Shown: positions 44,741 through 57,598 of the stretch, one piece after another | Numbering within the stretch: the first letter of the stretch is position 1 | Layout of the letters: each line of letters starts with the position of its first letter | Assembly (NCBI GenBank): GCA_947311845.1 | Contig: CAMZMU010000041.1 | Coordinates: forward strand, 109,784,009 to 109,848,008 | Reading direction: 5' to 3' | Origin: Poa pratensis | Taxonomy: Eukaryota; Streptophyta; Magnoliopsida; Poales; Poaceae | DNA: 64,000 nt | Position numbers and translations under genes: made by a program | The notes under the pieces: generated by a model | Databases searched by the model: none | What the model was told of the DNA's origin: nothing | What the model saw: the letters and a program-made list of their open reading frames with translations, nothing else

Positions 44741-45110
44741 CATTAGTGAGGTGAATGTGAGGATCATGGATCCAACTGAGACTTCCGAGCCTTAGGAAGA
44801 GATGGTATCAAAGCACAAGGATCTTGCCTGGAAGATTATGAAGAACCTGCGGAAGTGTATCCAAGATAACTTTCATGGATGGGTTGTGCCTAGAAGTGAC
44901 TGAAGAATTTTTTACAGTGAGGGCATGCACCCAACCTGCGACAGGTATGACTTCCTTTTTGTAATTTTGGGTTGCCTCGGCCTCCGGAAAATATGTTTTC
45001 TAATAGCTGTTTGTTCGTCGTGGACAGGAGTATAAGCGGGATATATGTTGTGCACTACATAAGGGAGTTCGATGGGACAGAGATGTCCAATGGAATCACT
45101 TAGGTAACTT
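44741..45110 (+). pseudogene. Fragment of a coding sequence, possibly transposon-associated
   Basis: Two short plus-strand pieces look coding: HKDLAWKIMKNLRKCIQDNF near 44815 and SGIYVVHYIREFDGTEMSNG near 45035. Stops separate them. The second resembles the C-terminal part of Ulp1-like proteins captured by plant DNA transposons, but this is a weak resemblance. Confidence 0.25.
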
Positions 45111-47711
45111 TGGTTCTTGTTTGTTTTCGCATAATTTTTCAAATTTAGGCCAATTCAAAAGTGAGTGCTGAACATATGTATCATATATTTGGGTGCTACC
45201 AGGAAGGACTGGAGTATGCCCGGAAGTTTGTTGCCTACCAGGTGATTTGTATGAGAGGGAACAGGATGATCTTCCATCTTTCATGTTCTAGGAGATCGTG
45301 CCGTGGTGTCCGTCCGAACGGCCGGCTTCGACAACCTGGGCTCCGATGCAGGATGTTATTGGTTGAGAACTGTAATGAATATATAATTTGATCATGAAAC
45401 CTGATGGGATGATTTAAGTAGTGGTTTGCTAGAATGTTAGTTTGCTCAATGTAAAACCTCAACAGTGTTCCTCCAGGTTGCGAGGTGGCATTCCTGAAGA
45501 AGCCATATATGCATTGCTCCCTAAGTTCCACATGCTTCTACACTTTGCTTACTGTTTGCTGCACGTTGCAAAAAAATCATTGTTTTCGTGTTGTGATGTC
45601 CGGGCAGACTAGACCCAGACCTAGGAGGTACAGAGTTTGTTTGGTGTTGATACAAATGCTTACTGAAACGAGTATGAGGGGAGTGCCGCAGGAGTGCCAC
45701 GGATTATAGCATCGCACAGGAAAATGTACTGTATGAGCGAAAACACATTACGAACAGACGACGACCTTGGTCTTCCTAATATAGTTAGGCGTTCAGTACA
45801 TGTTCGGAAGTGCGATAACACAAACAAAAAGTAGTGGGTGGGTCTGGAAGGTATGTTTGTGAACGACATGATTCATAGGTAGCGTTCTTCGCTAGCTCCG
45901 GCTTGGCTGTACGTTTGGTTAGGCTGTTTACTTTTGCTACCTAGTGCAAGCAGTATTCACATTTCAGAGTTATTCAAAATTCTAATAAAATCTAAATAAT
46001 CCTCAAACTATAAAGAGACACATAAAAATGAAAACAACTCCGAAAATCAAAAAGCTATATTCACGCTTTGGTCTGTATCAAATAACAATTTTACATGCTA
46101 CAAAAAAAATTACACAAAAGCCAGCTTCACCAGATCCCATTAAAAAAAACCAGAGCCGCGAACATTGCCAGGTGGAAGGGGGCTCTCCATAGCCAATCAT
46201 CCCGTCCACGACAGAGGGAGCCGCAGCACAGTCCGGCTGACAGGATACGATCTGACGCGCCGCCGGCCGTCGAGATCCCACCACGCTCGACTGTAGGTAC
46301 ACGCCATCTCAAACAAGAATTATCAACCTACCGATATTATCAGGATTTTACATATACCAGATTCATAGCTATTAACAGTATCACGACATAGAACAATTCA
46401 TCAAAGGGCATAGGACTGAACCCAGTCAATTGCTCCTTCCAACACACTGAATACATTAGCAGCTGATCTGTAAAGTGATGAATGGACCAAAAAAACCATT
46501 AGGACTTGGTCAATATCGAGTACCTCTTCTCAAGATAATAATCTTGCTTCTGATGTTAGTCAAAACAATCAATATCTTGATGATATGTAGCACACCATAT
46601 CCTATATAGATGCAAGCTTCCATGAAACTTCACTGTCCGGGGTTATCCTAAAGATGCTACAGGGTTAACTAATTCTCATGTAAACATAACTCTATGATGT
46701 ATTTCCAACGTGCACTGCCAGCGAAAAAAATAGACAATAATTCTTTATAAATCGATTGATAGTAAAACAAGACCCAGCATCTGGAATAACAGGCCCTCCA
46801 AAGAACCTCTTGGGATAACCACTGGGACCTGTTACAGCTGAAACGAAAGCAAAAACTCACTGCATGCATGTTCTTCCTGCACAAATACATATACCGCAAA
46901 TTGGGAAACACTCCGTGTCAAAATATTCAGAAAGTACTTCTGTCAAGAACAAGTACTCCTGCTACTCCAATGATGTTCAGCAAGCAAAAAATATTTCTAA
47001 GCAAGTTAAGTTCATGTGTACTTGAGACAGCATAGGTATCTAAGCAAGCAACATCTACTCCAGTGATTATTTGTTCCGAAGCAACACATATAAGCAATTA
47101 CATCAAATCAAACAGGAGTATTATAGACAGGACATACTCCAAGTAATATTTACAGGAGGTATCAAACTGAAAATATTTCAGCAATATTTACAGCAACCCA
47201 TATTTCTTTCTCCATCAGTTTTCAAAATATTTATTAACTCCAAGCAAATCAAGCAGGAGTATTATAGAAAGGACATACTCCAAGTACTCAAGTACACCAT
47301 CACAAGGAAACAATAATGCACTGCACAAGCTTCTACAGGAAGCACTAAAATGTTCACTGAATTTTTACACTTAAAAGCACTACAGGTCTACAGGAACAAG
47401 CAGCAATTTACAAACATGATTTCCCCCAAGAACACCATCGTTGGTTATTCAGTTCATCATGGCAGGGGGGCTGTAGAATAGCAGAGAGGTGGATAGTTTG
47501 GGGATTCAGTAGAATTCAGGACATCCAAGTCCAGCAGAAATTAGAGCATTTGCAATTACTAAAATCCCAACCAAGCCGCACTGTTCCTCCATTGCCGGAG
47601 AACACAAGGAAAAGAATCCAGGGGAAGAAGCTCAGTTCGTGCTCACCTTTCTGGAGAGGCACCGGAAGGAGGGCTGGATGCTGAGGAAAGAAATGGAGTT
47701 GCGGGAGCGAT
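45111..47711. other. Intergenic sequence with one short direct repeat
   Basis: No gene was supported. Near 47110-47290 the phrase CAGGAGTATTATAGA, followed by AGGACATACTCCAAGTA, occurs twice about 140 bp apart. Confidence 0.4.
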
Positions 47712-48085
47712 TGTCAGGAACCTGACTGCACTACACACATGTTGAGGTTCAGACAACAGTCGACGGCCCAGGTCAGCAATTACCGATTCGTCACATCCAA
47801 CTGCTAAGATCGAAGCTCGAGCAAATTACTAATTAGCCAGTTATGTCAGAAAGCTAAAACTGTACCCTCAGGGGTAATCTTGTAATCGCTTGGCTTGCTC
47901 TGTGGTATAAAGAGCAAGAGGGGAGGCTGGGAGGTCCAAGCATATCAATAAATCCTAATTTTTCCTGCACTTTCCTTTCCTGTCTTTAATTTCCAATTTA
48001 CAGTTTTTATCCAACTCTGAGCAATCGAGCTCCTTTCCTTCCTTTTCTTCGATTTACCCATGTACAGGACGAGCGGCTCCTGACA
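47712..48085 (+). repeat. Reina-like left LTR (374 bp)
   Basis: It opens TGTCAGGAACCTGACTG and closes GGCTCCTGACA. A TATA word (TATAAAGAGC) is at 47906. By eye about six bases differ from the right LTR. Confidence 0.93.
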
Positions 48086-48088
48086 TCA

Positions 48089-48100
48089 TGGTACCAGAGC
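48089..48100 (+). promoter_or_regulatory. Reina-like primer-binding site (variant)
   Basis: TGGTACCAGAGC lies three bases after the LTR. It differs from the usual initiator-methionine site TGGTATCAGAGC at one base. Confidence 0.75.
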
Positions 48101-48234
48101 CAGGCATCGATTGTCTGCTCAATTTCTTCTCCCAAACCCCCGCTACCCACCCATCCCACCCTCTTGTGCCAAAAATTCGATTCCTGACGCAGAGGTTCCT
48201 AGTTCATCGGATCTAGGGTAAAATCCCTCGTGCC

Positions 48235-50313
48235 ATGGCGAGCAGCAAGCGTTCCCGTTCTCTGTCCAGAGAACGCCGAGCTTTGATGGACGACAAGGTG
48301 CCAGACGCCGCCGACGGTGACGGCGGTAACCAGCACAGAGCAGCGGTCGACGACGTCGTGGGCAACGATGCCGAACGCGCTGCCGCAGCTGCGCAAGAAC
48401 CACCTCAACAAGCGGCCCCGACGATCGATCAGCGGCTGGATCAGCACCAGTCCGAGTTCCGCGCCATCAATGGTGAGCTTGCAAAACTTTCGTCCATGAT
48501 GCACTCTATAGCTGTTGAATTCGCTCGTGTCGTGATTGATGATCCGGGGGGAGCGACTGAATCCACGAACATCTCAGCCACCACCTCCTCCGCCTCCGCC
48601 CAAAATCGCCTTCTTTGGACACCACCACCGCCAAACACCAACCTTTCCCCTATACCTGAAGCTCCCACACCTCAAAGCCAGCCTCCACAAGCACGAAAGT
48701 CTCTCCCTTTTCCACCAAACCTGGGCAATCTCACTCCGGAACAACTTCCGTGCCAACCAGGCGGGTCAACTGTTTGACCAAATGTCCCAGTGACTTCGGT
48801 AGCTACCACAACAACTCCGATTGTTACCACCTTACCACAAACAACATCAGCCCCGACTTCCACTACCCAATTGCAAACCCACCATGAGACATCTTCCACA
48901 ACAATTCCACCACTCCAATATTCCCAACATACTACACCAATCACTCAACCTCTGTATTACCATCAACAACCACAATACCAATTTCCACCAAACCAAAATC
49001 AATACCAATATCCACCTTTTCCAAACCCATATTATCCACCCTTTTGTCCTTATTACCCACCGCAATATCCTCCACCATACCCTCAGCCTAATCCTCAAAC
49101 TTACTCCCAACCAACCCAACAACATTACCATCAACATAACCATCAAACACCCACCAGCCCTCAACCTCCACAGCAAAATACCTATCCACAAGACTGTCAG
49201 CAACAATACAGACAGTTCGAGCCTCAGATTCGCACACCACATGTGGAACTTCCTAGTTTCAGTGGCACGGCTCCAAGAAGCTGGATTTTAGAATGTGAAG
49301 ATATCTTCAGCCTTGTGGGCATTGGTATGGACCAGAGAGTGAAATGGGGACTAGCTCATATACGAGGTCAAGCCAAGACATGGCTAAATTCAGCTCGAGT
49401 TAACCTCCAAACCATCACTTGGTCTGAACTAGGCAGAATGCTCATTGAACGGTTCCCTGACAATCAGGCAGTAAACCCAATGGACCAGCTTCAAAATCTG
49501 CATCAGACAACTACGGTGGACAGTTACATCAATGTGTATGAAGAATGGATGACACAAATGAAGAGAGAAAAAAGCTATCTCCTTCAGGATTTCTTTGTTG
49601 ACCGTTTTATCAGTGGTTTGAAGGACAGCATTAAATACACTGTTCTTAGTCAGAAACCAACCACCTTACTGTCTGCCTACTGGTTTGCTCGGTTGTATGA
49701 GAAAGCTCATTTGTCCACAACTCGGCGCCCTAATGTTCCAGTTGGTAACTTGCCTCCTGTTCGCCCAAACTTTGTGAGAGATAATCGCCCCAGAGCAAAT
49801 GTGGACAGGGTCAGAGAACCCAAGAAGTGCTGGTATTGCCCAGAAAATTGGTTCATGGGACATAAGTGCCAGCAGTTGCAGAGAACTCTTCACGCTCTTG
49901 AGATGCAGGGCTATTCTGATGATGAGGTAGACAACCTAGAAGAAGTTCCTCCTGCAGAAAGGGCAGAACAGCCGCAAGCAGCACCTGAACTTCAAGGACA
50001 AGTTCCAGCTCGCATCAACATGCTGCACATCTCACCGGCAGCTTATAAAGGTGCTCCAAGCGAATCCACAATTTCACTCAAGCTATCTCTGTCAGGGACA
50101 AATGCCATTGCTTTAGCTGATACAGGGAGCACAAGTACCTTTATGGATCACCAATTCGTTGTGAAGCACAACATCAAATTAACTCCAACTTCAGTCAACA
50201 GTAACAGTAGCTGGAGGGGGAGAACTGCAATCCAAGTTCATGGCACAGGGTTGCAAATTCACTATACAAGGAGTCCCTTTCACAGAAGATTTCAGGATTT
50301 TGCCACTGCCTGA
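48235..50313 (+). pseudogene. Reina-like gag and protease, with in-frame stop
   Basis: The frame opens at 48235 (MASSKRSRSLSRERR). A TGA at 48775-48777 interrupts it and the same frame continues from 48778. A Pro-, Gln- and Tyr-rich stretch (48880-49200) precedes the gag core (WILECEDIFSLVGI, GQAKTWLN, ELGRMLIERFPD, FISGLKDSIKYTV). The knuckle reads CWYCPENWFMGHKC near 49826, the long-spaced form of chromoviruses. The protease site is ALADTGSTSTFMD near 50115. The frame is lost near 50240, where the protease continues in another frame. Confidence 0.88.
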
Positions 50314-53300
50314 ATCTGAAATCATATTAGGAGTCAACTGGTTTAAATTAGACAATCTAGTAACATTTGACTTCCTAGGCCGAACTCTCAAACTGGAACA
50401 AAATGGACGTCTCCACACCTTTCCAGATCACTTGGTACCTCTGCAACACCTCATCATTTCATCTGAAGCATGTCTCAGGCTTATTGAACAGGGAGCCACG
50501 GGGTACGTTCTTTTACCGCCAAGGAAGAGGCTGATGAAAATAAGGGCGAAACCACAACACAGAACTCAGCAGCTGATATTCCTGCCCAGCTAGCTGACTT
50601 ATTGGCGGAATTTGAAGATATTTTCAATCCCCAACAGGCCTTCCTCCACACAGAGATGTGGACCACACTATTCCACTAACTCCTGATGCAAAACCACCAA
50701 ACATCCGGCCTTACCGTATGTCTCAGAGCCAAAAGAATACAGTGGAAGCCTTGATAAAACAGATGCCACAAAATAAAGAGATCCAACCAAGCACTAGCCC
50801 TTTCTCTTCTCCGGCTATTCTAGTCCGCAAGAAAGACATGTCCTGGCGCCTATGTATTGATTTCCGTGGACTCAATGACTGACTATTAAAAACAGGTTTC
50901 CTATTCCTGTGATAGAAGATCTCTTGGATGAGTTACATGGTGCCAAATATTTCTCCAAATTGGATCTGAGATCAGGTTATCATCAGATTCGAATGAAAGA
51001 TGAAGATGTGCACAAAACTGCTTTTTCCACACACCTTGGCCACTATGAATGCTTAGTGATGCCATTCGGGTTGAGCAATGCACCGGCCACATTCCAGCAG
51101 CTCATGAACTCTATATTCGCCAAGTACCTGCGGAAATTCGTTCTGGTCTTTTTCGATGATATACTGGTGTACAGCAAAGATGAAGCACAACATAAACTGC
51201 ACTTGAAACTAGTGTTGCAAGTACTCAGAGAACATCACCTCAAGGCAAAATTAACCAAGTGTTCCTTTGGGCAAGCTCAGGTTGAATACCTCGGTCATAT
51301 CATCTCTGGATTCGGCGTTGACACAGATCCAGCAAAGCTACAAGCTATTGCTAGTTGGCCAATTCCAATAAACATAAAGAAGCTGAGAGGATTTCTTGGC
51401 CTCACTGGTTACTACAGGCGCTTCATCCAATATTATGCACTCATTTGCCAACCCCTGTATGAAGAATTGAAGAAAGATAATTTCGTCTGGGGTTTACCGC
51501 AACAAGAAGCCTTTGAAAAACTCAAGGAAGCAATGACAAGTCCACCACTGCTTGCCTTACCGGATTTCTCTAAGCCTTTCGTCTTAGAAACTGATGCCTG
51601 CCAGAATGGCATTGGGGCAGTTATCATGCAAGACAGCAAACCGCTTGCTTTCTTTAGCAAATGCCTAGGGCCACGCATTCAGCTACAATCTATCTATGAA
51701 AAAGAGGCACTAGCAATCTTACTGGCTCTCAAGCAGTGGCGCCACTATTTCTTGGGAAATCAGGTGATCATCAAAACAGATCAACAGAGTCTGAAATACC
51801 TTGGCAGCCAGCGACTGTTAGAAGGCATACAACACAAACTGATGCTCAAATTGCTAGAGTTTGACTACAAGATTGAATACAAAAAGGCAGAGAAAATACT
51901 GCAGCTGATGTGTTGTCACAAAAATTTCAAGACACAGATGACTCAGTGGACAAACAACATGATCTAGTCAAGGAAGACTGTTGTGCTATATCAGCTGCCA
52001 TTCCAAATTGGATGACAGATGTGACTGAATCCTATGCTATAGATGAAAAAAGTGTAAAACTTCTGCAGCAGTTGGCAGTGAATGAAGATAGTCTGCCAAA
52101 CTACTCCTTAAGATCTGGAATCATCAGATACAAGGGTAGAATATACATTGGGGACAGTAATGGCTTAAAAACCAAGCTATTCCATAACTTCCATACATCA
52201 GCTCTAGGTGGTCATTCTGGAAGCAGAGTTACAATGCATAAACTCAAATCCCTCTTTTACTGGCCTAACTTCAAACAGACAATTGCAAAGCTAGTAGCTG
52301 AATGTCCAGTTTGTCAGATATCAAAAACTAAAAGGTGCAATACCCAGGACTCCTTAGTCCATTGCCAGTACCAGAGAAAAAATGGGCAGATATCAGTCTT
52401 GATTTCATAGAAGGGCTGCCGAAATCCAAAGGAAAAGATGTGATACTCGTGGTGGTTGATCGCCTCACCAAGTATGCACACTTTATTCCTCTGTCTCACC
52501 CTTATTCTGTTCCGTCAGTGGCAAATGCTTTCATGGACAACATTGTGAAGTTACATGGTCCTCCATCTAGCATAGTCAGTGACAGAGATCGGATATTTAC
52601 AAGTGCCTTATGGAAGGAAATCTTTGCAGCTATTGACACTAAACTGAATTTCAGCTCAGCTCATCATCCGGAATCTGACGGCCAAACTGAGCGTGTAAAT
52701 CAATGTCTTGAGCAATATCTGCGCTGTATGGCTTTCCAAGAGCCAAAGAAGTGGGTTACCTGGCTACCAACAACAGAATTCTGGTATAACTCGAGCTATC
52801 ACACTTCAATTAAAATGTCACCATTTGAGGCTCTTTATGAGTATCCACCTCCACTGCTACAACACATGGCTTTCAACTGTGTTGACACGACGGATGATCT
52901 GATAACCACCACAGAGAAAGACCATATGATCAAGCAACTTCAGCAAAACTTGCTGCAAGCTCAAAATCGGATGAAAAAAATTTGCTGATCAAAACAGAAC
53001 GGACAGGAAGTTCGAAGTTGGTGACATGGTCTATTTAAAGATGCAGCCATACAGAGAGACAGCTCTGGGTCTGAAAAACCCTCTGAAACTCACATCTCGG
53101 TGGTATGGTCCATTTCGAGTGATAAAAGCAGTGGGCAAAGTTGCTTATCAGTTACAACTGCCTGACGGAGCTCAAATACATGATGTGTTCCATGTTAATC
53201 AACTGAAGAAACATCTGGGACCAAATGTTGTTCCAAATTCCAATTGCCACTAGTAACAGCAGACGGCAAGATCAAGGTCTTTCCACAGGAAGTTCTCCAA

Positions 53301-53444
53301 AGAAGGCAAATTCCCAGGAAAGCGGGTGCTTATGATGTTGCTGGACCACAGTGGCTCATTCACTGGACAAATCTATCTCCAGGCGAAGCAACTTGGGAAG
53401 ACGTGGCTTTCATACAGAAGACATTTCCTGCATTCAAGGCCTGA
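50240..53444 (+). pseudogene. Reina-like pol: reverse transcriptase, RNase H, integrase, chromodomain; frameshifted
   Basis: After the protease end (ESEIILGVNWF), the reverse transcriptase runs from about 50660 with [42 protein letters not shown] and the active site FFDDILVYSK. A frame change lies near 50885. RNase H shows LETDACQNGIGAVIM, and its end is shifted near 51895. Integrase spans 51910-52988 in two frames, with the zinc finger ending CPVCQISK, then SLDFIEGLPK, VSDRDRIF and the DGQTERVNQ region. The C-terminal block is in 53026-53253. A chromodomain-like piece, WLIHWTNLSPGEATWEDV, follows in another frame at 53345-53405. At least five frame breaks were counted. Confidence 0.9.
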
Positions 53445-53468
53445 AGCCTTGTCTCGACGGGGCGGTAC

Positions 53469-53842
53469 TGTCAGGTTCCTGACTGCACTACACACATGTT
53501 GAGGTTCAGACAACAGCCGACGGCCCAGGTCAGCAATTACCGATTCGTCACATCCAACGGCTAAGATCGAAGCTCGAGCAAATTACTAATTAGCCAGTTA
53601 TGTCAGAAAGCTAAAACTGTACCCTCAGGGGTAATCTTGTAATCGCTTGGCTTGCTCTGTGGTATAAAGAGCAAGAGGGGAGGCTGGGAGGTCCAAGCAT
53701 ATCAATAAATCCTAATTTTTCCTGCACTTTCCTTTCCTGTCTTTAATTTCCAATTTACAGTTTTTATCCAACTCTGAGCAATCGAGCTCCTTTCCATCCT
53801 TTTCTTCGATTTACCCATGTACATGACGAGCGGCTCCTGACA
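53469..53842 (+). repeat. Reina-like right LTR (374 bp)
   Basis: It opens TGTCAGGTTCCTGACTG and closes GGCTCCTGACA, with a TATA word at 53663. It has the same length as the left LTR and no internal insertions. Confidence 0.93.
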
Positions 53843-54247
53843 TCGATCTGGCCGAGAGGTCGTTGATGAAGATGCGGGCGCTCTCAGCGGAGGCTGCCAT
53901 GGCGTCCTTGTTGACGATGACCTCCGCCCCTCCTCCCTCGCTCCTTCGCGCCGGCACTGGCAACGATCTAGGCGAGCTTGTCCTTGACGAGCACGATGAC
54001 CTTGGGGAGCTCCTCTACTTCCGCCTCCGTCATCACAGCCGCAGCCACCGGATCCGGCGCACCGGTCTTGAAGCCACCAGATGAGAAGGGGTAAAGAACA
54101 CAGCCTGTACCGTTCTCTTCCGTCTGTCCCACGAGGTACAGATCCATTACTGCCTGCGTGCCCGTGGGCCACTGTCCTAGTTTTACTATGGTAAAAGGTC
54201 GACGAAGGAAACCGTGGGAACCGATCCCGATGCAAACGTACGCACAT
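53843..54247 (-). pseudogene. Coding-like minus-strand segment interrupted by the Reina-like element
   Basis: On the minus strand a frame reads VMTEAEVEELPKVIVLVKDK, then a TAG near 53968, then AEVIVNKDAMAASAESARIF up to the insertion. On the other side of the element (47711 downward) the frame goes on as SRNSISFLSIQPSFRCLSRK and meets GTGAGC, a fitting splice donor near 47645. This suggests that the element landed in an exon or leader of a host gene. The protein family was not recognised. Confidence 0.4.
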
Positions 54248-55614
54248 GATTTCCAGTGTATTTGCGCTCGGGCACCGAATTGAATTTCCGCACTCTTATT
54301 TGGATTCATTAGAGCTTATTCTGATTGAGTTATATAGTGTGTTTGATTGCTTGTGGAGGCCTGGTGTTCCGGCATGTCACATCGTCGAGCTTGTCTTCAT
54401 GATGCACTCTGTCGAACCTTAGAGGTTAGGGACCGGCAGCTGTGGCGGATCTCGGGCGGCTTTCTTCAATAAGCGCGGTGGCATTGGGTTCATGGTGGTG
54501 CAGAGGAAGGAGGCGTCGTCTCCGAGAGACTCGTGCCGATATGCGTCAGGATCCTAGAGCCCTTGCTTCTAGGGCTGGCCGGATTTTTATGGAGTTCATC
54601 AACGGCGACGGCAGTGCCTCGCTATTATCTTTGATGATCGGAGTCACTCCAAGTCAGAGCACAGATGGTGCTCCTGGTTCTTCCTCCTTCGATGGAGGAT
54701 CTTTGAGAGTTTTGCTACGACGCTCTTTGTCTTGTCTTTGTCAAGTGGTTCCTTTCCCGGCGAGGGCGTTGGCGGTCGCAACATCGAGCTCAGTTCTACC
54801 GATGGTGGTTGAGGACCTGATGGCGTTCATTCGGCGTGTCCCATGGTTCTTGTTGTAAAAGTTTGGACCTTATATATAACCTTCTTAGTTTTTTAGGGCC
54901 TCTAAGTAAGTTTGACCACTACTTAATGCAGCAACAGGCCCTTCGGGGTCCTTATCTTGTTAAAAGAAAATCAAGTCCAAACAGCTGGAGATGTAACTCA
55001 GGCTCTCATCGTACGTACAAGGAAACTCTAAAGGCACCCCAAAGTAGCACATATGTATGTTCGGAATCCAGATCGAAAACAACCCCAATAGCATCTGCAA
55101 CTGGAATATGTTTGTCCCCTCCCCCATCCCAACCCCCCATTTATCCCCCGAATTCACACCAGCAACCATCCGGTCGGGCCCATGAGACAGTGAAACAAAA
55201 CATTCAACGACTCTCTCTCTCCTCTTAACCAGTGTCACCGCCACCCATCCGCTTGACTGGTGTCATCATTGCCCATCCACCTTCCACGACGATGCGACGC
55301 CATCTGAGGTATAGCGCGCAAGAGTGACTCTTGATGCGAGAACGCTCTCCCAACGCAGGATGCGTGCTCAGGCAACGAGAAGGTAAGGGAATTCGGTGAT
55401 GAGCTTGGCCATGAGCGTGTGTACCTCGGTGTGGGTGAGCTATGTTATGCCCACTAGCACCTCCTCTCGATGTTGGGCACCTCGAATATGCCGCTTTCGA
55501 CGTACTCAACACCATGGACATCCACACTCAATATTTGGTTGCGGGTAAAACTTTGAAATTTTCAGTAACCTTACTGCCAGGATCTATTCTATGAAGATAT
55601 GTTGCACCCCATAA
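54248..55614. other. Intergenic sequence, possible LINE 3' tail
   Basis: A 138-codon frame at 54442-54858 has no recognised domain. The stretch from 54855 to 54975 (AGTTTTTTAGGGCCTC, CAACAGGCCC, then an A-rich end) resembles the 3' tail of a LINE on the plus strand. Nothing else was recognised. Confidence 0.35.
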
Positions 55615-57598
55615 TGTTAGATCTAGAATACTTACAAACACCGTTGCGGAAGATCTTGTGTTTGTCTAAGTAGATGTCGGTGATGCCTGATGAAGAATCT
55701 CACGTCCGCGCCGGGAGGTGAGATTGTTGCCAGCCTGTCGTCGAGGAACTGTTCGCACAGCCCCGCTCTAGCAGTATCCACACGTACACCGCGCCAACCC
55801 GCCGGAAGCTTTCGCCACCTAGAGCTACTAGCACCGACGAAGAGAGACAACCTTGCGGCGTAGTTTAGGTGGTAGATCTAATCAACTAGATTAGATCTAT
55901 ATGAGATTAGAGACGTCTAATTCTCAATGCATGAGATCTACTAGAGAGATTAGAGCATTGTCTAATTGCACAATGTCAAGATTGAGAAACTTGTGCAAAA
56001 CTTGTATGTCTCAACCCATGGGGTTGGGGCTGCTTATATATTAGGCCAAAGGGTGGAGGTACTTGGGCGAGGGGAAAGCTTTCTCCTTGTCCAAGTCAAC
56101 TTGGATTGGGCAAGGGGAAAGTCCCCTTGCCTAATTCGAATTGGGAGGAGGAGTTGGAGTAGGACTCCAACTCCCTCCCCCACCGCCTCCTACCGCCGCC
56201 GCCCTGGTGGGGCCCGCCCTAGGTCACGCCGACCTAGGCGGGTGGGGCCCACCCGGCCCCTTGGGGCGCGGCTTCCTTGTGGGCCCCATGGCCCACTCGG
56301 CGGCCCCTTGGTGGTAGGTCCTTTTTTTATTTTTCTGTAATTAATTAATAATTAAATAAATTAATATTTAGTTAATATTTAATTAAATAATATTTTGTCT
56401 AATTAATTCTTATTTGAATATTTCCTTTTACAGAATATTTCACTGAATTAATTACCTATCATATAAAACACTTTTACATGATCCGGGACACCCAGTGTCC
56501 GCCGACAAAATACTCCGGATAAATATTTCCTTCATATATAAACCTTCGGATTAAATCCGCTGATGACAGAAACAATTCCTATCACCCCGGGACATTACAT
56601 GTCCGCCCTCTCAATAATACAATATCTCATTAACCAATTAGACTACAACTTTATTCTCTCAACAAAGGATTGACTCACAACTTAAGTGTGTGACCCGAAA
56701 GGTTCAGTAAACACAAAGACATGTCTGGGAGCTTACCAGACAATAACTAGCATTTGGACCTAGACGGCCGTACTGGCTCCCGTGTGTTTATGAGTGAACG
56801 ACAGAACCTGTGTGTTACTCATTACGCTAATCCCCTTACGTACATGATACCAATGATATCTCAAAATTGAGACAATGTGCTCTAATGTGATTAAACCATT
56901 TAATCATAACACATATAATTCTCGTACCAATATCATTCTCTTTTCTCAGTCCACATTTATATTGTCCCGTGATAAATCACGCTGTGTCTGGCCAGACGAT
57001 TGAGTGACAATAATAATACTGAGATGGCCTAGAGGATGTATCTCTCCATCGCCTGGAGGAGTAAGTGCCTTTCTTGAATAATCTCTGTTCCAATACATTA
57101 CTCTAGTTCACGCCCAAAAGTTACCGTTATGGTCCCCAGTTACGGCCAGACTTTAGATAACAATCAAAGCATGAGTGTCGAATAAGCGGTCACCAGATAT
57201 TCTCAGGGCAAAGGAATATAGCTAATGAAAACAAAACATATGATCAATTGCTATCTTCATCGTTGACGATTTGTCTCATATCAAGATCATATTGTGGGTC
57301 GGTTCAGTACTATTATCATTCCGATAATAAACTCCTATAGTTACATGACTTATACAAAGTCCATGATCAGGAAAACATAATCATCTGGTAACATGATAGG
57401 CTAGTCTTAGAGACAAGACCAGGAACACTTTTACTTGTTCGTTTCTCTACACCTGTATTGGAGGTTTTCCTCTTGAACACGTTGGAATTGTTGTTCAAGT
57501 GCCCAATACAGTTATAGCATAAAGATATAAACATTAATAATAAACTTGGAGATAAATAATAACTAAATTATTATTGTCTCTAGGGCATATCTCCAATA
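55615..57598 (-). repeat. Probable solo LTR of a copia-type element (about 2 kb)
   Basis: On the minus strand it opens TATTGGAGATATGCCCTAG and has ACAATAATAATTTAGTTATT next. This is the start style of several large Triticeae copia LTRs, with the usual TGTTGG changed to TATTGG. The plus-strand left end is TGTTAGATCTAG. The GC-rich part at 56150-56320 and the AT-rich part at 56330-56470 fit a promoter and leader. No internal coding region and no clear target duplication were found (CATAA against CTCAA). Confidence 0.5.

Larger units (their letters stand above)
47712..53842 (+). mobile_element. Chromodomain-type Ty3/gypsy retrotransposon (Reina-like), full length
   Basis: The element is 6131 bp, with two 374-bp LTRs that open TGTCAGG and close CCTGACA. 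Gag, protease, reverse transcriptase, RNase H, integrase and a C-terminal chromodomain-like segment follow in order. Short LTRs, this total length and the chromodomain suggest the Reina group of chromoviruses. Flanks are GCGAT (47707-47711) and TCGAT (53843-53847), a 4-of-5 match. The reading frame is broken at several points. Confidence 0.92.

Noticed and set aside
48847..49242. 131-codon minus-strand frame rich in Leu, Val and Trp
   Set aside because: It is the reverse complement of the Pro- and Gln-rich stretch of the Reina-type gag.
54442..54858. 138-codon plus-strand frame as a gene
   Set aside because: No recognised domain and no supporting splice or promoter context. It precedes a LINE-tail-like end and is more likely transposon debris.
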